A stretch of 45,024 nt of DNA from Cyanobium sp. PLM2.Bin73 (lineage in GTDB: Bacteria > Cyanobacteriota > Cyanobacteriia > PCC-6307 > Cyanobiaceae), in assembly GCA_007694915.1 (NCBI GenBank), contig REEV01000055.1, positions 1 through 45,024 of the forward strand, given 5' to 3'. A program made the position numbers and the translations under genes. This document shows positions 1 through 8,139 of the stretch, piece by piece (the first letter of the stretch is position 1; every line of letters starts with the position of its first letter). The notes under the pieces were generated by a model that did no database searches, was not told the DNA's origin, and saw only the letters and a list, made by a program, of their open reading frames with translations.

Positions 1-264
1 GCCCTTGAAGGTGCCGTCGGGATAGCCGGCCACGCAGCCGTAGCGCTCGATCAGGTTGGAGAGGGCCTGGTAGGCCCAGTCCGTGGGACGGACGTCGGGG
101 AACTGGGAGATGCTGGTGACTTGATCCAGTGAGCCCGAATCGCCGTAGCGACTCAGCTCTTCGAGCGCCAGATCGCGGCCGCCCAGATCAGCGGCACTGG
201 CCAGGCACGGGGTGAACAGGCCGGCGCTGATCAGCGCCAGGGCCAGGGATTGGCTTGATGCCAT
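1..264 (-). CDS. SOM-type iron-uptake porin, N-terminal part (runs off window)
   Basis: The first 88 codons of a second outer-membrane porin are present; the rest lies beyond the left edge. An N-terminal signal peptide ending near CLASA is followed by an SLH-type segment (FPDVRPTDWAYQAL, then IERYGCVAGYPDGTFKG). From the DVRPTDW segment onward it is nearly identical in DNA and protein to the porin at 442-1857, so the two are tandem paralogues. The ATG at 264 is chosen because GAGGA sits five bases upstream. Unlike its neighbour it is preceded by about 175 non-coding bases and so probably has its own promoter. The family spans the outer membrane of cyanobacteria and passes small solutes and inorganic ions; the specific substrate is not visible here. 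Confidence 0.9.
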   Translation of the reverse strand, partial: MASSQSLALALISAGLFTPCLASAADLGGRDLALEELSRYGDSGSLDQVTSISQFPDVRPTDWAYQALSNLIERYGCVAGYPDGTFKG

Positions 265-290
265 GGAAATCCTCACAACGACAGATCACG
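265..290 (-). promoter_or_regulatory. Ribosome-binding site of porin with Yfr1-complementary motif
   Basis: On the minus strand TGTGAGGA (277 down to 270) contains the Shine-Dalgarno sequence GAGGA five bases before the porin ATG. These eight bases are the exact complement of UCCUCACA inside the conserved unpaired core of the cyanobacterial sRNA Yfr1 (ACUCCUCACAC). Yfr1 is known to target porin mRNAs of Prochlorococcus at their 5' ends. That this transcript is a target is inference; the Yfr1 gene itself is not in this window. Confidence 0.5.
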
Positions 291-441
291 ACTTACCCCT
301 TCGGGAAGCAGCGACCGCCACTCTTTTAGCTGCCTTGGCTATGGCGAACTTCCAGGTCTGTCACGATCCCGTGTGATCAATGTTGCACCGACAGGTTCCG
401 ATCTGGGTTCCCCTGCCTGGCGCCCGTCTTTGCCGCGTTGT

Positions 442-1857
442 TCAGAAGCGAAAGGTGGTCTGCAGTACACCACCCCAGGCATCATTGCCGCTGTTGGTGG
501 CCACATCGCTGCCGTAGAAGAGGCCCGGGGTGACGGTGATGTGGTCGCTGAGGTGAATGCGAAAGAAGAGTTCGTAGAGCACCCCGTTGTCTGCGCTGCC
601 AGTGAACGGAGGCTGCCCCACGGCAATGCCGGCGGTGTTGCCCGGCCAGATCACATCGTTCCACTGCAGGCCGGCCATCCACGACTGGGAATCGTCCACT
701 GGGGCGATGGTCCAGTTGTAGCCATAGCCGAGGCTGATCGAGGGGACCCAGCTGTTGTCCATCGGGCTCCAGGTCCCGGCGACGGCCAGGCTGTTGCTGT
801 AAGCGCCAGCGGGCACAGTGGCGTTGAAGTTGGCATCTGCAAGCCTGGAATTCTGGGAGCCATAGCGATAGCTCAGGGCCAGGCCCCAGTTGCTGCCGTG
901 GTAGCCCCACTGGCTGAGGGCATTGAGCCCACTCTGGCGGTTGAGCACACCGACGCTGGCGTCGGCGAAGCCGTTGTTCGCCACCACGCTGGCATCCACG
1001 GTGAATGTGGCGGTGCTCGGGTCCGGATGCTGTCGCCAGCTGAAGCCGACGCCAGCCCCGGTGGCCTTGTTGTAGGTGCCTGAGGCGCCCGCCAACGAAA
1101 AGAAGTCGAGCACTTCACTCCTGTACGCCGAGGGGAAGAAGGAGAGCATGTCGGTGTTGCGCACAAGGCCACCCACGGTGATGCGCACGTGCTCACCGGC
1201 CGGAAAGCGGTAGAAGAGACGATCGACGCGCACGCTGTCGTCGCTGCCCGAGGCCCTGTCGAGGATGAAGATGCCTTCGCGGAACGGCAGTCTGGAGAAG
1301 TTGCCGGAGCGGAGGCGGGTGCGCAGCAGGTCCTTGCCGGTGAAGCTCGTGTCGAGAACGAGCCGCAGGTCGTAGTTGACGGTGGTCTGGTTGGGGTTGG
1401 CCGGACGGCTGCCGTCGGAGTTGCGCTGCGGGCTGTTGAAGTCGGGGGAGCCGGCCAGGGTGAAGCTGGCTTCACCGCGCAGCTTGGTGGTGGTGGAGAA
1501 CTGGTTGGCCTCCAGCTCACCCACCTTGGCCTCGAGGCCATCGACGCGGCCCTTGAGGATGGCGAGTTCCCGCTCGAACTCGGTCATCAGGCGCTTGAGC
1601 TCATCTGTCACCTCGGTGACGCGATCAAGGCAGGCATTGAGGAGGGCGGCAGCCTCGAAGCGGGTCATGGCCCGCTGGCCCTTGAAGGTGCCGTCGGGAT
1701 AGCCGGCCACGCAGCCGTAGCGCTCGATCAGGCTGGCGAGCGCCTGGTAGGCCCAGTCGGTGGGACGGACGTCCCCGAGCCCGTCGACTGGTGTGGCCCA
1801 TGCGGGGCTGGCCAGAGCGGTGCAGGTGAGGGCCAGCGCTGCGGAGCCCCCCTTCAT
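442..1857 (-). CDS. SOM-type iron-uptake porin, coupled to futC
   Basis: This 471-aa outer-membrane porin has a signal peptide (cleavage likely after PAWA), an SLH domain (about residues 28-80, DVRPTDWAYQAL and YPDGTFKGQRAMTRFEAAAL), a short coiled coil (about 85-120, LKGRVDGLEAKVGELE) and an OprB-like beta barrel ending in the aromatic C-terminus TTFRF, a typical outer-membrane assembly signal. The ATG at 1857 overlaps the futC stop as ATGA, so the porin is the last gene of the idiA-futB-futC operon. That context suggests it brings iron across the outer membrane for the Fut transporter; this is inference. The reading frame stays open upstream into futC, but only this start gives a signal peptide. 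Confidence 0.93.
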   Translation of the reverse strand: MKGGSAALALTCTALASPAWATPVDGLGDVRPTDWAYQALASLIERYGCVAGYPDGTFKGQRAMTRFEAAALLNACLDRVTEVTDELKRLMTEFERELAILKGRVDGLEAKVGELEANQFSTTTKLRGEASFTLAGSPDFNSPQRNSDGSRPANPNQTTVNYDLRLVLDTSFTGKDLLRTRLRSGNFSRLPFREGIFILDRASGSDDSVRVDRLFYRFPAGEHVRITVGGLVRNTDMLSFFPSAYRSEVLDFFSLAGASGTYNKATGAGVGFSWRQHPDPSTATFTVDASVVANNGFADASVGVLNRQSGLNALSQWGYHGSNWGLALSYRYGSQNSRLADANFNATVPAGAYSNSLAVAGTWSPMDNSWVPSISLGYGYNWTIAPVDDSQSWMAGLQWNDVIWPGNTAGIAVGQPPFTGSADNGVLYELFFRIHLSDHITVTPGLFYGSDVATNSGNDAWGGVLQTTFRF

Positions 1858-2885
1858 GCCGGCAGCGCCACCACCTGCTCGCTCACCTCCAGCCGCACCC
1901 GCTCGCCTTCCTGCAGCGCATCCGTATTGGTACTGATCACCGTCAGGGCGATGTCGCCCACGCGCACGCGGTAGAGCTGATCGTGGCCGCGGAATTCGCG
2001 CATCTCCACCGTTGCCGCGGCCTGGGCATCGGCCACCAGCCGGATCTGTTCGGGGCGCACGGCGATGGTGGTGGGACCCTGGGCCGGAGTCACCAGGGCA
2101 AGGCAGCCCAGCGGCGTGTCCACCGCTGAGCCGTGGGCCTGGCCGCGCAGCAGGTTGGAGCGGCCCAGAAAACTGGCCACGAAGGCGCTGGCTGGCCGCC
2201 GGTAGATGGCATCGGGTGTGCCGCACTGCAGCAGGCGCCCCCGCTCCATCACCGCCAGGCGATCGGCCATCACCATGGCCTCCTCCTGGTCGTGGGTCAC
2301 CAGAATCGCCGCCGCCCCGGCCCGCTGCAGCAGCCGGCGAACCTCCTGGCGCATCTCCAGGCGCATGGCGGCATCGAGGTTGGAGAAGGGCTCATCGAGC
2401 AGCACCAGCTCCGGCTGCGGGGCCAGGGTGCGGGCCAGGGCCACCCGCTGCTGCTGGCCGCCGGAGAGTTCGTGGGGATAGCGGCGGGCCAGGGCCGTGA
2501 GCCCCACCAGCTCCAGCATCTCCTGGGTGCGCCCCACCGCCTTGGCGCGGGGCCAGCGGTGCAGGCCGAAGCGCACGTTGTCGGCCACGGTGAGGTGGGG
2601 GAACAGGGCGTAGTCCTGGAACACCAGGCCGATGCCGCGCCGCTCCGGCCGCCAGCCGGTGATCGGGATGCCCCGCAGCCACACCGAGCCGGCGTCCACG
2701 GTTTCCAGGCCGGCGATCATGCGCAGGGTGGTGGTCTTGCCGCAACCGGATGGGCCCAGCAGGGCCATCAGCTCACCTTCGGCCAGACTGAAGCTCACCC
2801 GGTCAACGGCGGGGATGCCGTTGGCGAACCGTCGACAGAGATCCCGTACCTCCAGCAGGGGGGGCGATGGGGTAGCAGCGGTCAT
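1854..2885 (-). CDS. futC: Ferric iron ABC transporter ATPase FutC
   Basis: A 343-aa cytoplasmic ATPase of the Fe3+ (FbpC/FutC) class. It has Walker A GPSGCGKTT (residues 44-52), signature LSGGQQQRVALAR, Walker B LVLLDEP, an H-loop (LVTHDQEEA) and a C-terminal TOBE-like regulatory domain (about 270-343). The frame is open 29 codons further upstream, but the ATG at 2885 overlaps the futB stop as ATGA, the same coupling used at its own 3' end with the porin, so this start is preferred. It would power the FutB permease fed by IdiA/FutA. Confidence 0.93.
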   Translation of the reverse strand: MTAATPSPPLLEVRDLCRRFANGIPAVDRVSFSLAEGELMALLGPSGCGKTTTLRMIAGLETVDAGSVWLRGIPITGWRPERRGIGLVFQDYALFPHLTVADNVRFGLHRWPRAKAVGRTQEMLELVGLTALARRYPHELSGGQQQRVALARTLAPQPELVLLDEPFSNLDAAMRLEMRQEVRRLLQRAGAAAILVTHDQEEAMVMADRLAVMERGRLLQCGTPDAIYRRPASAFVASFLGRSNLLRGQAHGSAVDTPLGCLALVTPAQGPTTIAVRPEQIRLVADAQAAATVEMREFRGHDQLYRVRVGDIALTVISTNTDALQEGERVRLEVSEQVVALPA

Positions 2886-4567
2886 CGGCAGGATGGAGGG
2901 GCGATCGCCGCGGTTGGGTCCGGGGCTTCGGTTGAGTCCGGGACTGTTGTCGTTGGGCTGGTTTGCGGCCACTGCCGATCACGCCGCAGCACCACGCCCA
3001 CGGCCAGGGCCGAGAAGGCGATGATCGCCGCGGCGTAGGGCGCCGCCTCCACCAGCATCCCCTCCGAGGTGCGCGAGAACATCTGAATCGCCAGGGGCCG
3101 GAACCCCGGTGGTGCCAGCAGGAAGGCGATCGGCAACTCCTTCATCACGGTGACGAACACCAGCACCACCGCCGCCACCAGCCCCGGCTGGATCAGCGGC
3201 AGGGTGGCCCGCCGGAAGCTGGCCAGGGGCCCCAGCCCGAGGGCCCGGGCCGCCTCCTCGATCGCCGGCCTGGCCTGATACAGGGCGCTGCGGATCGGTC
3301 CCACCGCCAGGGCCAGAAAGGCCAGGGCATACACCAGCACCAGCAGGCCGCGGGTCTGGTACAGCCAGGGGGCGCTGCGCAGGGTGACGAACACGAAGGC
3401 CAGGGCGAAGGCCAGGGCGGGCACGGCGTAGCCCACGAACGACAGCCGGTTGACCCAGCGCGACAGGCGGCCGGGGAAACGCACCGCCAGCACGGCCACC
3501 GGGATGGCCATCAGGCCAGCCAGCAGGGCCGCGGGGGCGGCCATGCTCAACGACTGGACGAAGCTGGTGAGCAACCCCTGCCAGGTGGCCTGGGACACAC
3601 CCCGGCTGATCCAGAAGCTGAGCACGGCCACGGGCAGGCCGAGGGCCGCGGCGGCCACCGCCAGGCAGAACAGCAGGCCCAGCACCTGGCCCCAGGCCGG
3701 CAGGCGTAGGGGCGCCAGGGGCCGACCGCTGCCGCTGCCGCTGGCGCTGTAGTGCTGGCCCTGGCGCAGCTTGCTCTCCGCCCACACCACCAGCAGGGCG
3801 ATGGCGATCAGGATCAGCGACAGCCAGGCCGAGTAGAGGAGGTCGTAGGCGATGGCGTACTGCTGGTAGATCACATAGGAGAACACGCGGAAGCGCATCA
3901 GGGCCACGGCGCCGAAGTCGCCGATCACGTACAGCCCCACCACCAGCCAGCCGGCCATCAGGGCCGGCATCAGGTGGGGCAGGGTGACCCGGCGGAACAG
4001 CTGCCGGGGCGTGGCTCCCAGCACCCGGGCCGTTTCCTCCAGGCTGGCTTCGAGGCCGGCGAAGGCTGCCCGCAGATTCAGATAGAGGTAGGGATAGCAG
4101 TAGAGGCTGAGGGCCAGGGTGGCCCCCCACCAGCCCTGGGGCCTGGGCATGGTGACCCCGAAGGTCTGGTTGAGAAAGCCGTAGTTGCCGGCCAGACCGA
4201 TCAGGGCATAGGCCATCACATAGCCCGGCACCGCCAGGGGGAGCACCGCCAGCAGGTTGAGCCAGCGGCGGCCATGGAGGTTGGTGCGGCTCAGTAACCA
4301 GGCCAGGGGCAGGGCGATCAGGGTGCTGAGCCCGAGCACCCCCGCCGTGAGGGCGGCGGTGTTGGCCAGCAGCTCCACGGTGCGCCAGCGCCACAGCAGG
4401 GCCGCCACCTGGGCGGGATCGGCTTCGCTGGCCCGCAGCAGCAGATACACCAGCGGCAGCACCATCAGCCCCGCCACCACCAGTCCGAGGCCGCTCACCA
4501 GCCAGCGGGCCAGCGGCAGGCCGGGGCGCCGGCGGAGGGAACGGTGTGGCGGGGCTGCGATCAACAA
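2882..4567 (-). CDS. futB: Ferric iron ABC transporter permease FutB
   Basis: This 561-aa inner-membrane permease has two fused binding-protein-dependent transport domains with about twelve hydrophobic segments, as in FbpB/FutB. Each half carries the cytoplasmic EAA loop (LEETARVLGATPRQLFRRVTLP, shortened here to its core LEETARVLGA; and IEEAARALGLGPLASFRRATLP, core IEEAARALGL) that contacts the ATPase. Only TTG codons are available at the 5' end (4567 or 4564), four to seven bases after the idiA stop; a weak GAG lies just upstream. The exact start is uncertain by one codon. It sits between the binding protein and ATPase of the same system. Confidence 0.92.
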   Translation of the reverse strand: MLIAAPPHRSLRRRPGLPLARWLVSGLGLVVAGLMVLPLVYLLLRASEADPAQVAALLWRWRTVELLANTAALTAGVLGLSTLIALPLAWLLSRTNLHGRRWLNLLAVLPLAVPGYVMAYALIGLAGNYGFLNQTFGVTMPRPQGWWGATLALSLYCYPYLYLNLRAAFAGLEASLEETARVLGATPRQLFRRVTLPHLMPALMAGWLVVGLYVIGDFGAVALMRFRVFSYVIYQQYAIAYDLLYSAWLSLILIAIALLVVWAESKLRQGQHYSASGSGSGRPLAPLRLPAWGQVLGLLFCLAVAAAALGLPVAVLSFWISRGVSQATWQGLLTSFVQSLSMAAPAALLAGLMAIPVAVLAVRFPGRLSRWVNRLSFVGYAVPALAFALAFVFVTLRSAPWLYQTRGLLVLVYALAFLALAVGPIRSALYQARPAIEEAARALGLGPLASFRRATLPLIQPGLVAAVVLVFVTVMKELPIAFLLAPPGFRPLAIQMFSRTSEGMLVEAAPYAAAIIAFSALAVGVVLRRDRQWPQTSPTTTVPDSTEAPDPTAAIAPPSCR

Positions 4568-4571
4568 GCGC

Positions 4572-5582
4572 TCAGTTGAAGTGCTTGTTGATCAGGGCCA
4601 GGGTGCCCTGCATGTCGGTGAGGTCGTTGAGATCCACCTCGGGGGCATTGGCGGCGGCGGTGGCGTAGTCCACGCCGGCGCTGCCCTCCGGCACGATCGA
4701 GATGCCCGTCACCGGGTACTCGAACACGCTGCCGGTGAAGTACTGCTGGGCCGTGGGGCTGGCCAGGAACTCCACGAATTTCTGCGCCGCCGGCTTGTTG
4801 TTGCAGCTCTCGAGGATGCCCACCCCGGCCACCAGCATCAGGTTGCCGATGTCGCCCGGCTGGAACTGGGTCTGGGCCACGGGGAAGTCGGGATCGCTGG
4901 CCTTGAAGCGGCCCAGGTAGTAGTTGTTGGTGGAGGCAAGATCCGCCTCGCCATCGGCGATCGCCTGGTGCTGGGCGGTGTTGTTGCGCACGATCACCGG
5001 CTCGTTGGCAGCGATGCCCTTCAGCCAGGCCTCGGCGGCCTCATCGCCCTGGGTCAGCCGCAGCGCGGCCACGTGGGCCACGAAGGAGCCGTTGGTGGGT
5101 GCCACCGCCAGCCGGCCCTTGAACTTCGGATCGGCGAGCTCGGCCATGGTGGTGGGCAGATCCCCCTCCTGCAGCCGCTCGGGGGAATAGATCAGCAGTC
5201 GGGCCCGGCCGGAGGTGCCGATCCACTTGCCGTCGCGGTCGCGGTACACCGGCTCCACCTTGTCGGTGATTGAGGCCGGCAAGCCGGTGAACAGGGGTTT
5301 GGTGGCTCCGAGGGCGGCCACGTCCTGGGCCCAGAACAGGCAGGCCGGGCTCTGGCCCCCCTCCTCCTGCAGCAGGTTGGCCAGTTCGGCGGTGCCGCCG
5401 TAGCGCACCTCCACGCTGATGCCGCTTTCGCGCTCGAAGGCCTCGATCAGCGGGGCCACCAGCGGCTCACCGCGGCCGGAATAGAGGGTGAGGGAGTCTT
5501 CCCCGGCGCTGTCCTGCTGGCAGCCGGCGAGCAGCAGAGAGCCGGAGAGCAGTGCGGCACTGAGCAGACGGCGTTGACGCAT
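4572..5582 (-). CDS. idiA: Ferric iron-binding protein IdiA/FutA (lipoprotein)
   Basis: A 336-aa periplasmic iron(III)-binding protein of the FbpA/FutA/IdiA family. The N-terminus is a lipoprotein signal with lipobox LLAGC (Cys21). Candidate iron ligands of the tyrosine-rich site are visible: Tyr34 in TLYSGRGEP and the Tyr221-Tyr222 pair in NNYYLGRF; the GTSGRARLLIYSPERL region around residue 122-137 is also typical. It is the first gene of idiA-futB-futC-porin. No clear Fur box is visible upstream, so iron control cannot be shown from sequence alone. In cyanobacteria the family also protects photosystem II under iron limitation. Confidence 0.94.
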   Translation of the reverse strand: MRQRRLLSAALLSGSLLLAGCQQDSAGEDSLTLYSGRGEPLVAPLIEAFERESGISVEVRYGGTAELANLLQEEGGQSPACLFWAQDVAALGATKPLFTGLPASITDKVEPVYRDRDGKWIGTSGRARLLIYSPERLQEGDLPTTMAELADPKFKGRLAVAPTNGSFVAHVAALRLTQGDEAAEAWLKGIAANEPVIVRNNTAQHQAIADGEADLASTNNYYLGRFKASDPDFPVAQTQFQPGDIGNLMLVAGVGILESCNNKPAAQKFVEFLASPTAQQYFTGSVFEYPVTGISIVPEGSAGVDYATAAANAPEVDLNDLTDMQGTLALINKHFN

Positions 5583-5947
5583 GGTGTGGTGACGAACAGG
5601 GTGGAACGACGGTGATCGGCGATGCCGGCTGGGGGCCGGTGTGTCGCAGCGTCAGACCAGGCCAACGGGGGTGTTCAGCGACCCTAGGGATCGCCTGCTC
5701 AGCACCATGTGACCGATCGACTGAGATCGGGTGACATTTGCTACCAAGCCCGAGGAGGGGCTGGCCCTGCTCGTTTCCCCCGTAAAGCTCGTGGCGACGC
5801 TCACCGGATGGACCGCCATGGACTGGTGGCGGCCGGCGAGGGTGTTCTACCGGGGAAGGGTGCTGCCGAGCCGGCAGCAGGATTCATCGGGGTGTAACCA
5901 AAGGCACGGGTTGAGGTTCCAGAGCCCAGAGGCTGCTCGAGGGAGCC
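5583..5947. other. Intergenic region upstream of idiA
   Basis: About 365 bases without a convincing gene; the short frames here have no family resemblance. It must hold the idiA promoter (read leftward). An imperfect inverted repeat, CCGATC-GACTGA-GATCGG at 5713-5730, lies about 130 bases upstream of idiA and could be a regulator site, but nothing identifies the regulator. A small hairpin (5862-5878) is listed separately. Confidence 0.4.
5862..5878 (-). terminator. Possible hairpin downstream of the 47-aa peptide gene
   Basis: GCTGCCG-AGC-CGGCAGC forms a 7-bp GC-rich stem with a 3-base loop, about 70 bases after the stop of the small membrane peptide gene on the minus strand. There is no strong T tract, so terminator function is only possible. 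Confidence 0.3.
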
Positions 5948-6091
5948 TCAGCGGTGGCGCTGCACCCGCACCGGTACCAGGGCGGGCTGCATCATGCCGC
6001 CGCCGCCGTTGTCGTCGTCGGAGTCGGTGGTGAGCCAGAAAGCCAGGCCGAACAGGGCGATCACGCCCGAGAGCAGCAGCAGTTCGGCCAT
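5948..6091 (-). CDS. Small membrane peptide, 47 aa, Asp/Gly-rich tail
   Basis: A 47-aa product: one N-terminal hydrophobic helix (LLLLSGVIALFGLAFWL) followed by an acidic and glycine-rich linker (TTDSDDDNGGGGMM) and a basic end (VRVQRHR). I recognise it only as the kind of single-helix small protein common in picocyanobacteria; no function is known to me. It lies about 100 bases downstream of hupE on the same strand and could be co-transcribed. The larger open frame extending to 6367 is a shadow of hupE. The composition and the clean helix support it being real. Confidence 0.6.
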   Translation of the reverse strand: MAELLLLSGVIALFGLAFWLTTDSDDDNGGGGMMQPALVPVRVQRHR

Positions 6092-6188
6092 GGGGTGGTG
6101 GTGACTCGACTCACCGTAGCCAGATGGCCCCACCGTGGTGTAACAACCTTGGCGGTTATCCCCCGGCCGGCCCCCCCGGCCGCCGGAG

Positions 6189-6764
6189 CTAGGCCACCGC
6201 CAGCACCACGCCGGCCACCGCCAGCACGGACGCCACCAGCAGCGTCCAGCGGGTGTGGGCCTGGCGCAGCAGCCCGTAGCTCCCGCCCACCACCAGGGTC
6301 GATCCCAGGGCGGCCCCCAGCCACCAGCTGGCGGTGCCGCTGGCCTCCTGGCCGTGGAGCAGGGCATGAACGCCGATGGCCAGGGCCACCACGGTGCCGA
6401 TCAGCCCCAGCCGCGGGCTGCGGCCACTGCGCTGGCTGGCCAGGATCACCACCCCCGTGGCCGACACCGCCAGGGCGGCCAGCAGTTCGGCGCCGGGCAG
6501 ATCACCCCCCAGCGAGCCGATCACGGCGCCGGCCACGGCTCCCACCAGGGCAAACAGCAGCACGGAGCTGCCGATGAAGGCGGCCACGCCACCCACGCCC
6601 ACCAGCAGCAGCAGGTGGTCGAGCCCGCTGATCGGGTGGCTGAAGCCGCTGCTGAAGCCGGCGTCGGCGATGCCATGGGCCTGGGCGGGCAGACCGGAGA
6701 GCAGGCTCAGGCCCAGACCCGCCGCAACCGGCAGCAGCAGGGGACGCACAGTGGAGAAACGCAT
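6189..6764 (-). CDS. hupE: HupE/UreJ-family metal transporter, probably cobalt
   Basis: A 191-aa inner-membrane protein of the HupE/UreJ family. A signal-like N-terminus ends at PAQA before His30-Gly31; the conserved motif HPISGLDHLLLL is at residues 43-54 and a second His motif (GVHALLHGQE) around 121-130. Six or so hydrophobic segments follow. Family members carry Ni2+ or Co2+. The gene sits directly behind a cobalamin riboswitch (6800-6910), which argues for cobalt supply to B12 synthesis rather than nickel; that assignment is inference from context. No hydrogenase or urease genes are nearby. Confidence 0.88.
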   Translation of the reverse strand: MRFSTVRPLLLPVAAGLGLSLLSGLPAQAHGIADAGFSSGFSHPISGLDHLLLLVGVGGVAAFIGSSVLLFALVGAVAGAVIGSLGGDLPGAELLAALAVSATGVVILASQRSGRSPRLGLIGTVVALAIGVHALLHGQEASGTASWWLGAALGSTLVVGGSYGLLRQAHTRWTLLVASVLAVAGVVLAVA

Positions 6765-6799
6765 GGTGAGACCGGTCCGCGCCGGAAGAAAAAGAAGCG

Positions 6800-6910
6800 A
6801 AGCGAGGGTGAACGTTCTGGCTCAGGCGCGGGCCGGAGCGGCCGGGGCGCCATCCCAGCTGCGGGACAGTTGCCTTCCCGGGCTGACTCCGGGAAACCCT
6901 TGGCGCCATT
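6800..6910 (-). ncRNA. Cobalamin (B12) riboswitch upstream of hupE
   Basis: Read on the minus strand, the leader contains the B12-box ACTGTCCCGCAGCTG (6870 down to 6856), preceded by a GGGTTTCCCGG/CCCGGGAAGG helix region, and ends with the conserved GAGCCAGAACGTTCACC (6823 down to 6807). These are the two most conserved blocks of cobalamin riboswitches. It is 35-150 bases before the hupE start. By analogy, cobalamin binding would lower hupE expression. Exact ends were estimated by eye. Confidence 0.8.
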
Positions 6911-6954
6911 ATTGATGCAGTGGCGCCATCTGGCAGTGGCGCGATTTGGCCGGA

Positions 6955-8112
6955 TCAGGCGAATCCCTTGCCCGCATCCTTGGCCACACAGGCCTGCAGC
7001 TGGCGGCGCAGGTTGTCGTGATCGAGGTTGCGGCCGATCAGCACCACCTGGTTCTTGCGCTGGTCGCTGGGCCAGTCGGAATCGTCGATCGAGAAGCGCT
7101 TGCCCGCCAGGTGGAACACATGGCGCCGCTCGCTCTCGTTGAACCAGAGGATGCCCTTGGCCCGGAAGACGCTCTCGGGGAGCTGGTTGTCGAGGAAGTG
7201 CTGGAACTTGCGCAGGGCGAAGGGGCCGTCGGCGGCGAAGGAGAGGGAGGTGAAGCCCTCGATGGCGGCGTGGTCGGGATGGGTGGCGTGGTCGTGGTGC
7301 GCGTGGCTGTGGGCGTGCTCGTGATGACCGTGCTCGTGATGAGCGTGCTCGTGGACGTGGTCGTGCTCGCAGTGGCCGTGGTCGTGGTCGCAGGCGCTGT
7401 GGTCGAGCTCGGGATCGCTCTCGATGGAGTCGGCCACCACCCGGTCGCTCTCGAACAGCCCCACACTGAGCAGCAGCGGCAGGGGCACCTCGCCCTTCAC
7501 CGAGCGCAGGATGCGGGCGTCGGTCTTGATCTGGCGCAGCCGGCTCTCAAGGGCCTCGAGCTGCTCCTCGGCCACCAGGTCGCACTTGTTGAGCAGAAGC
7601 ATGTCGCCATACACGATCTGGGCCCGGGCCACCTCCCCCTCCAGCAGCTCGTCGCTGAAGTTCTCCGCATCCACCAGGGTGATGATCGAATCGAGCCGCG
7701 TGGCCTCGCGCAGGTCGCTGCCCAGGAAGGTCATCGCCACCGGCAGGGGATCGGCCAGGCCGGTGGTCTCCACCACCAGGTAGTCCACTTTCTCCGGTCG
7801 CTCCAGGATCCGGTACACGGCCTCCAGCAGCTCGCCGTTGATCGAGCAGCAGATGCAGCCGTTGCTCAGCTCCACCATGTCGTCGGCGGTGGCGACGATC
7901 AGATCGTTGTCGATGCCGATCTCACCGAACTCGTTCACCAGCACGGCCGTTTTCAGCCCCTGCTGGTTGCTGAGGATGTGGTTGAGCAGAGTGGTTTTGC
8001 CCGCCCCCAGGAAGCCGGTGAGGATGGTCACCGGCAGGGGCCTGGGCTCGCCTCCGAGCGTGTCCGGCGGGGCGGTGCTGGCGGCGGGAGTGGCGGTGGT
8101 GCTGGGGCTCAT
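6955..8112 (-). CDS. COG0523 (CobW/ZNG1-like) GTPase with His-rich loop
   Basis: A 385-aa G3E-family GTPase. Walker A GFLGAGKTT is at residues 33-41, the metal motif GCICC with C86-x-C88-C89 follows, ETTGLADP is the switch/Walker B region and NKCD the base-recognition motif. A long His/Asp/Glu loop (about 235-282, many HxH and HDH units) precedes the CobW C-terminal domain (about 285-375). Members of this group hand Zn2+ to client proteins under zinc limitation. A Zur-box (8121-8135) lies 9 bases upstream of the ATG, and the gene follows zur on the same strand. A role in cobalamin synthesis is less likely, since regulation and His loop point to zinc. Confidence 0.93.
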   Translation of the reverse strand: MSPSTTATPAASTAPPDTLGGEPRPLPVTILTGFLGAGKTTLLNHILSNQQGLKTAVLVNEFGEIGIDNDLIVATADDMVELSNGCICCSINGELLEAVYRILERPEKVDYLVVETTGLADPLPVAMTFLGSDLREATRLDSIITLVDAENFSDELLEGEVARAQIVYGDMLLLNKCDLVAEEQLEALESRLRQIKTDARILRSVKGEVPLPLLLSVGLFESDRVVADSIESDPELDHSACDHDHGHCEHDHVHEHAHHEHGHHEHAHSHAHHDHATHPDHAAIEGFTSLSFAADGPFALRKFQHFLDNQLPESVFRAKGILWFNESERRHVFHLAGKRFSIDDSDWPSDQRKNQVVLIGRNLDHDNLRRQLQACVAKDAGKGFA

Positions 8113-8120
8113 GGCGGCGG

Positions 8121-8135
8121 CGAGAACGGTTCTCA
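8121..8135. promoter_or_regulatory. Zur box in front of COG0523 gene 1
   Basis: CGAGAAC-G-GTTCTCA is a 7-1-7 inverted repeat, one mismatch from TGAGAAY-N-RTTCTCA seen repeatedly in this window. It fills the gap between the zur stop (8140) and the cobW start (8112). Confidence 0.8.
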
Positions 8136-8139
8136 GACG

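Noticed and set aside
5583-5735. Fur box upstream of idiA
   Set aside because: No recognisable 19-bp Fur-like repeat could be found by eye; only an imperfect CCGATC/GATCGG repeat.
5709-6033. Short open frames on the plus strand upstream of the small membrane peptide
   Set aside because: No family resemblance, no ribosome-binding site, and they run into the antisense of a better gene.
7270-7420. Repeat-rich stretch that might be a CRISPR or tandem DNA repeat
   Set aside because: It encodes the His-rich loop of the COG0523 protein; repeats are codon-level (CAC/GAG) and not separated by spacers.
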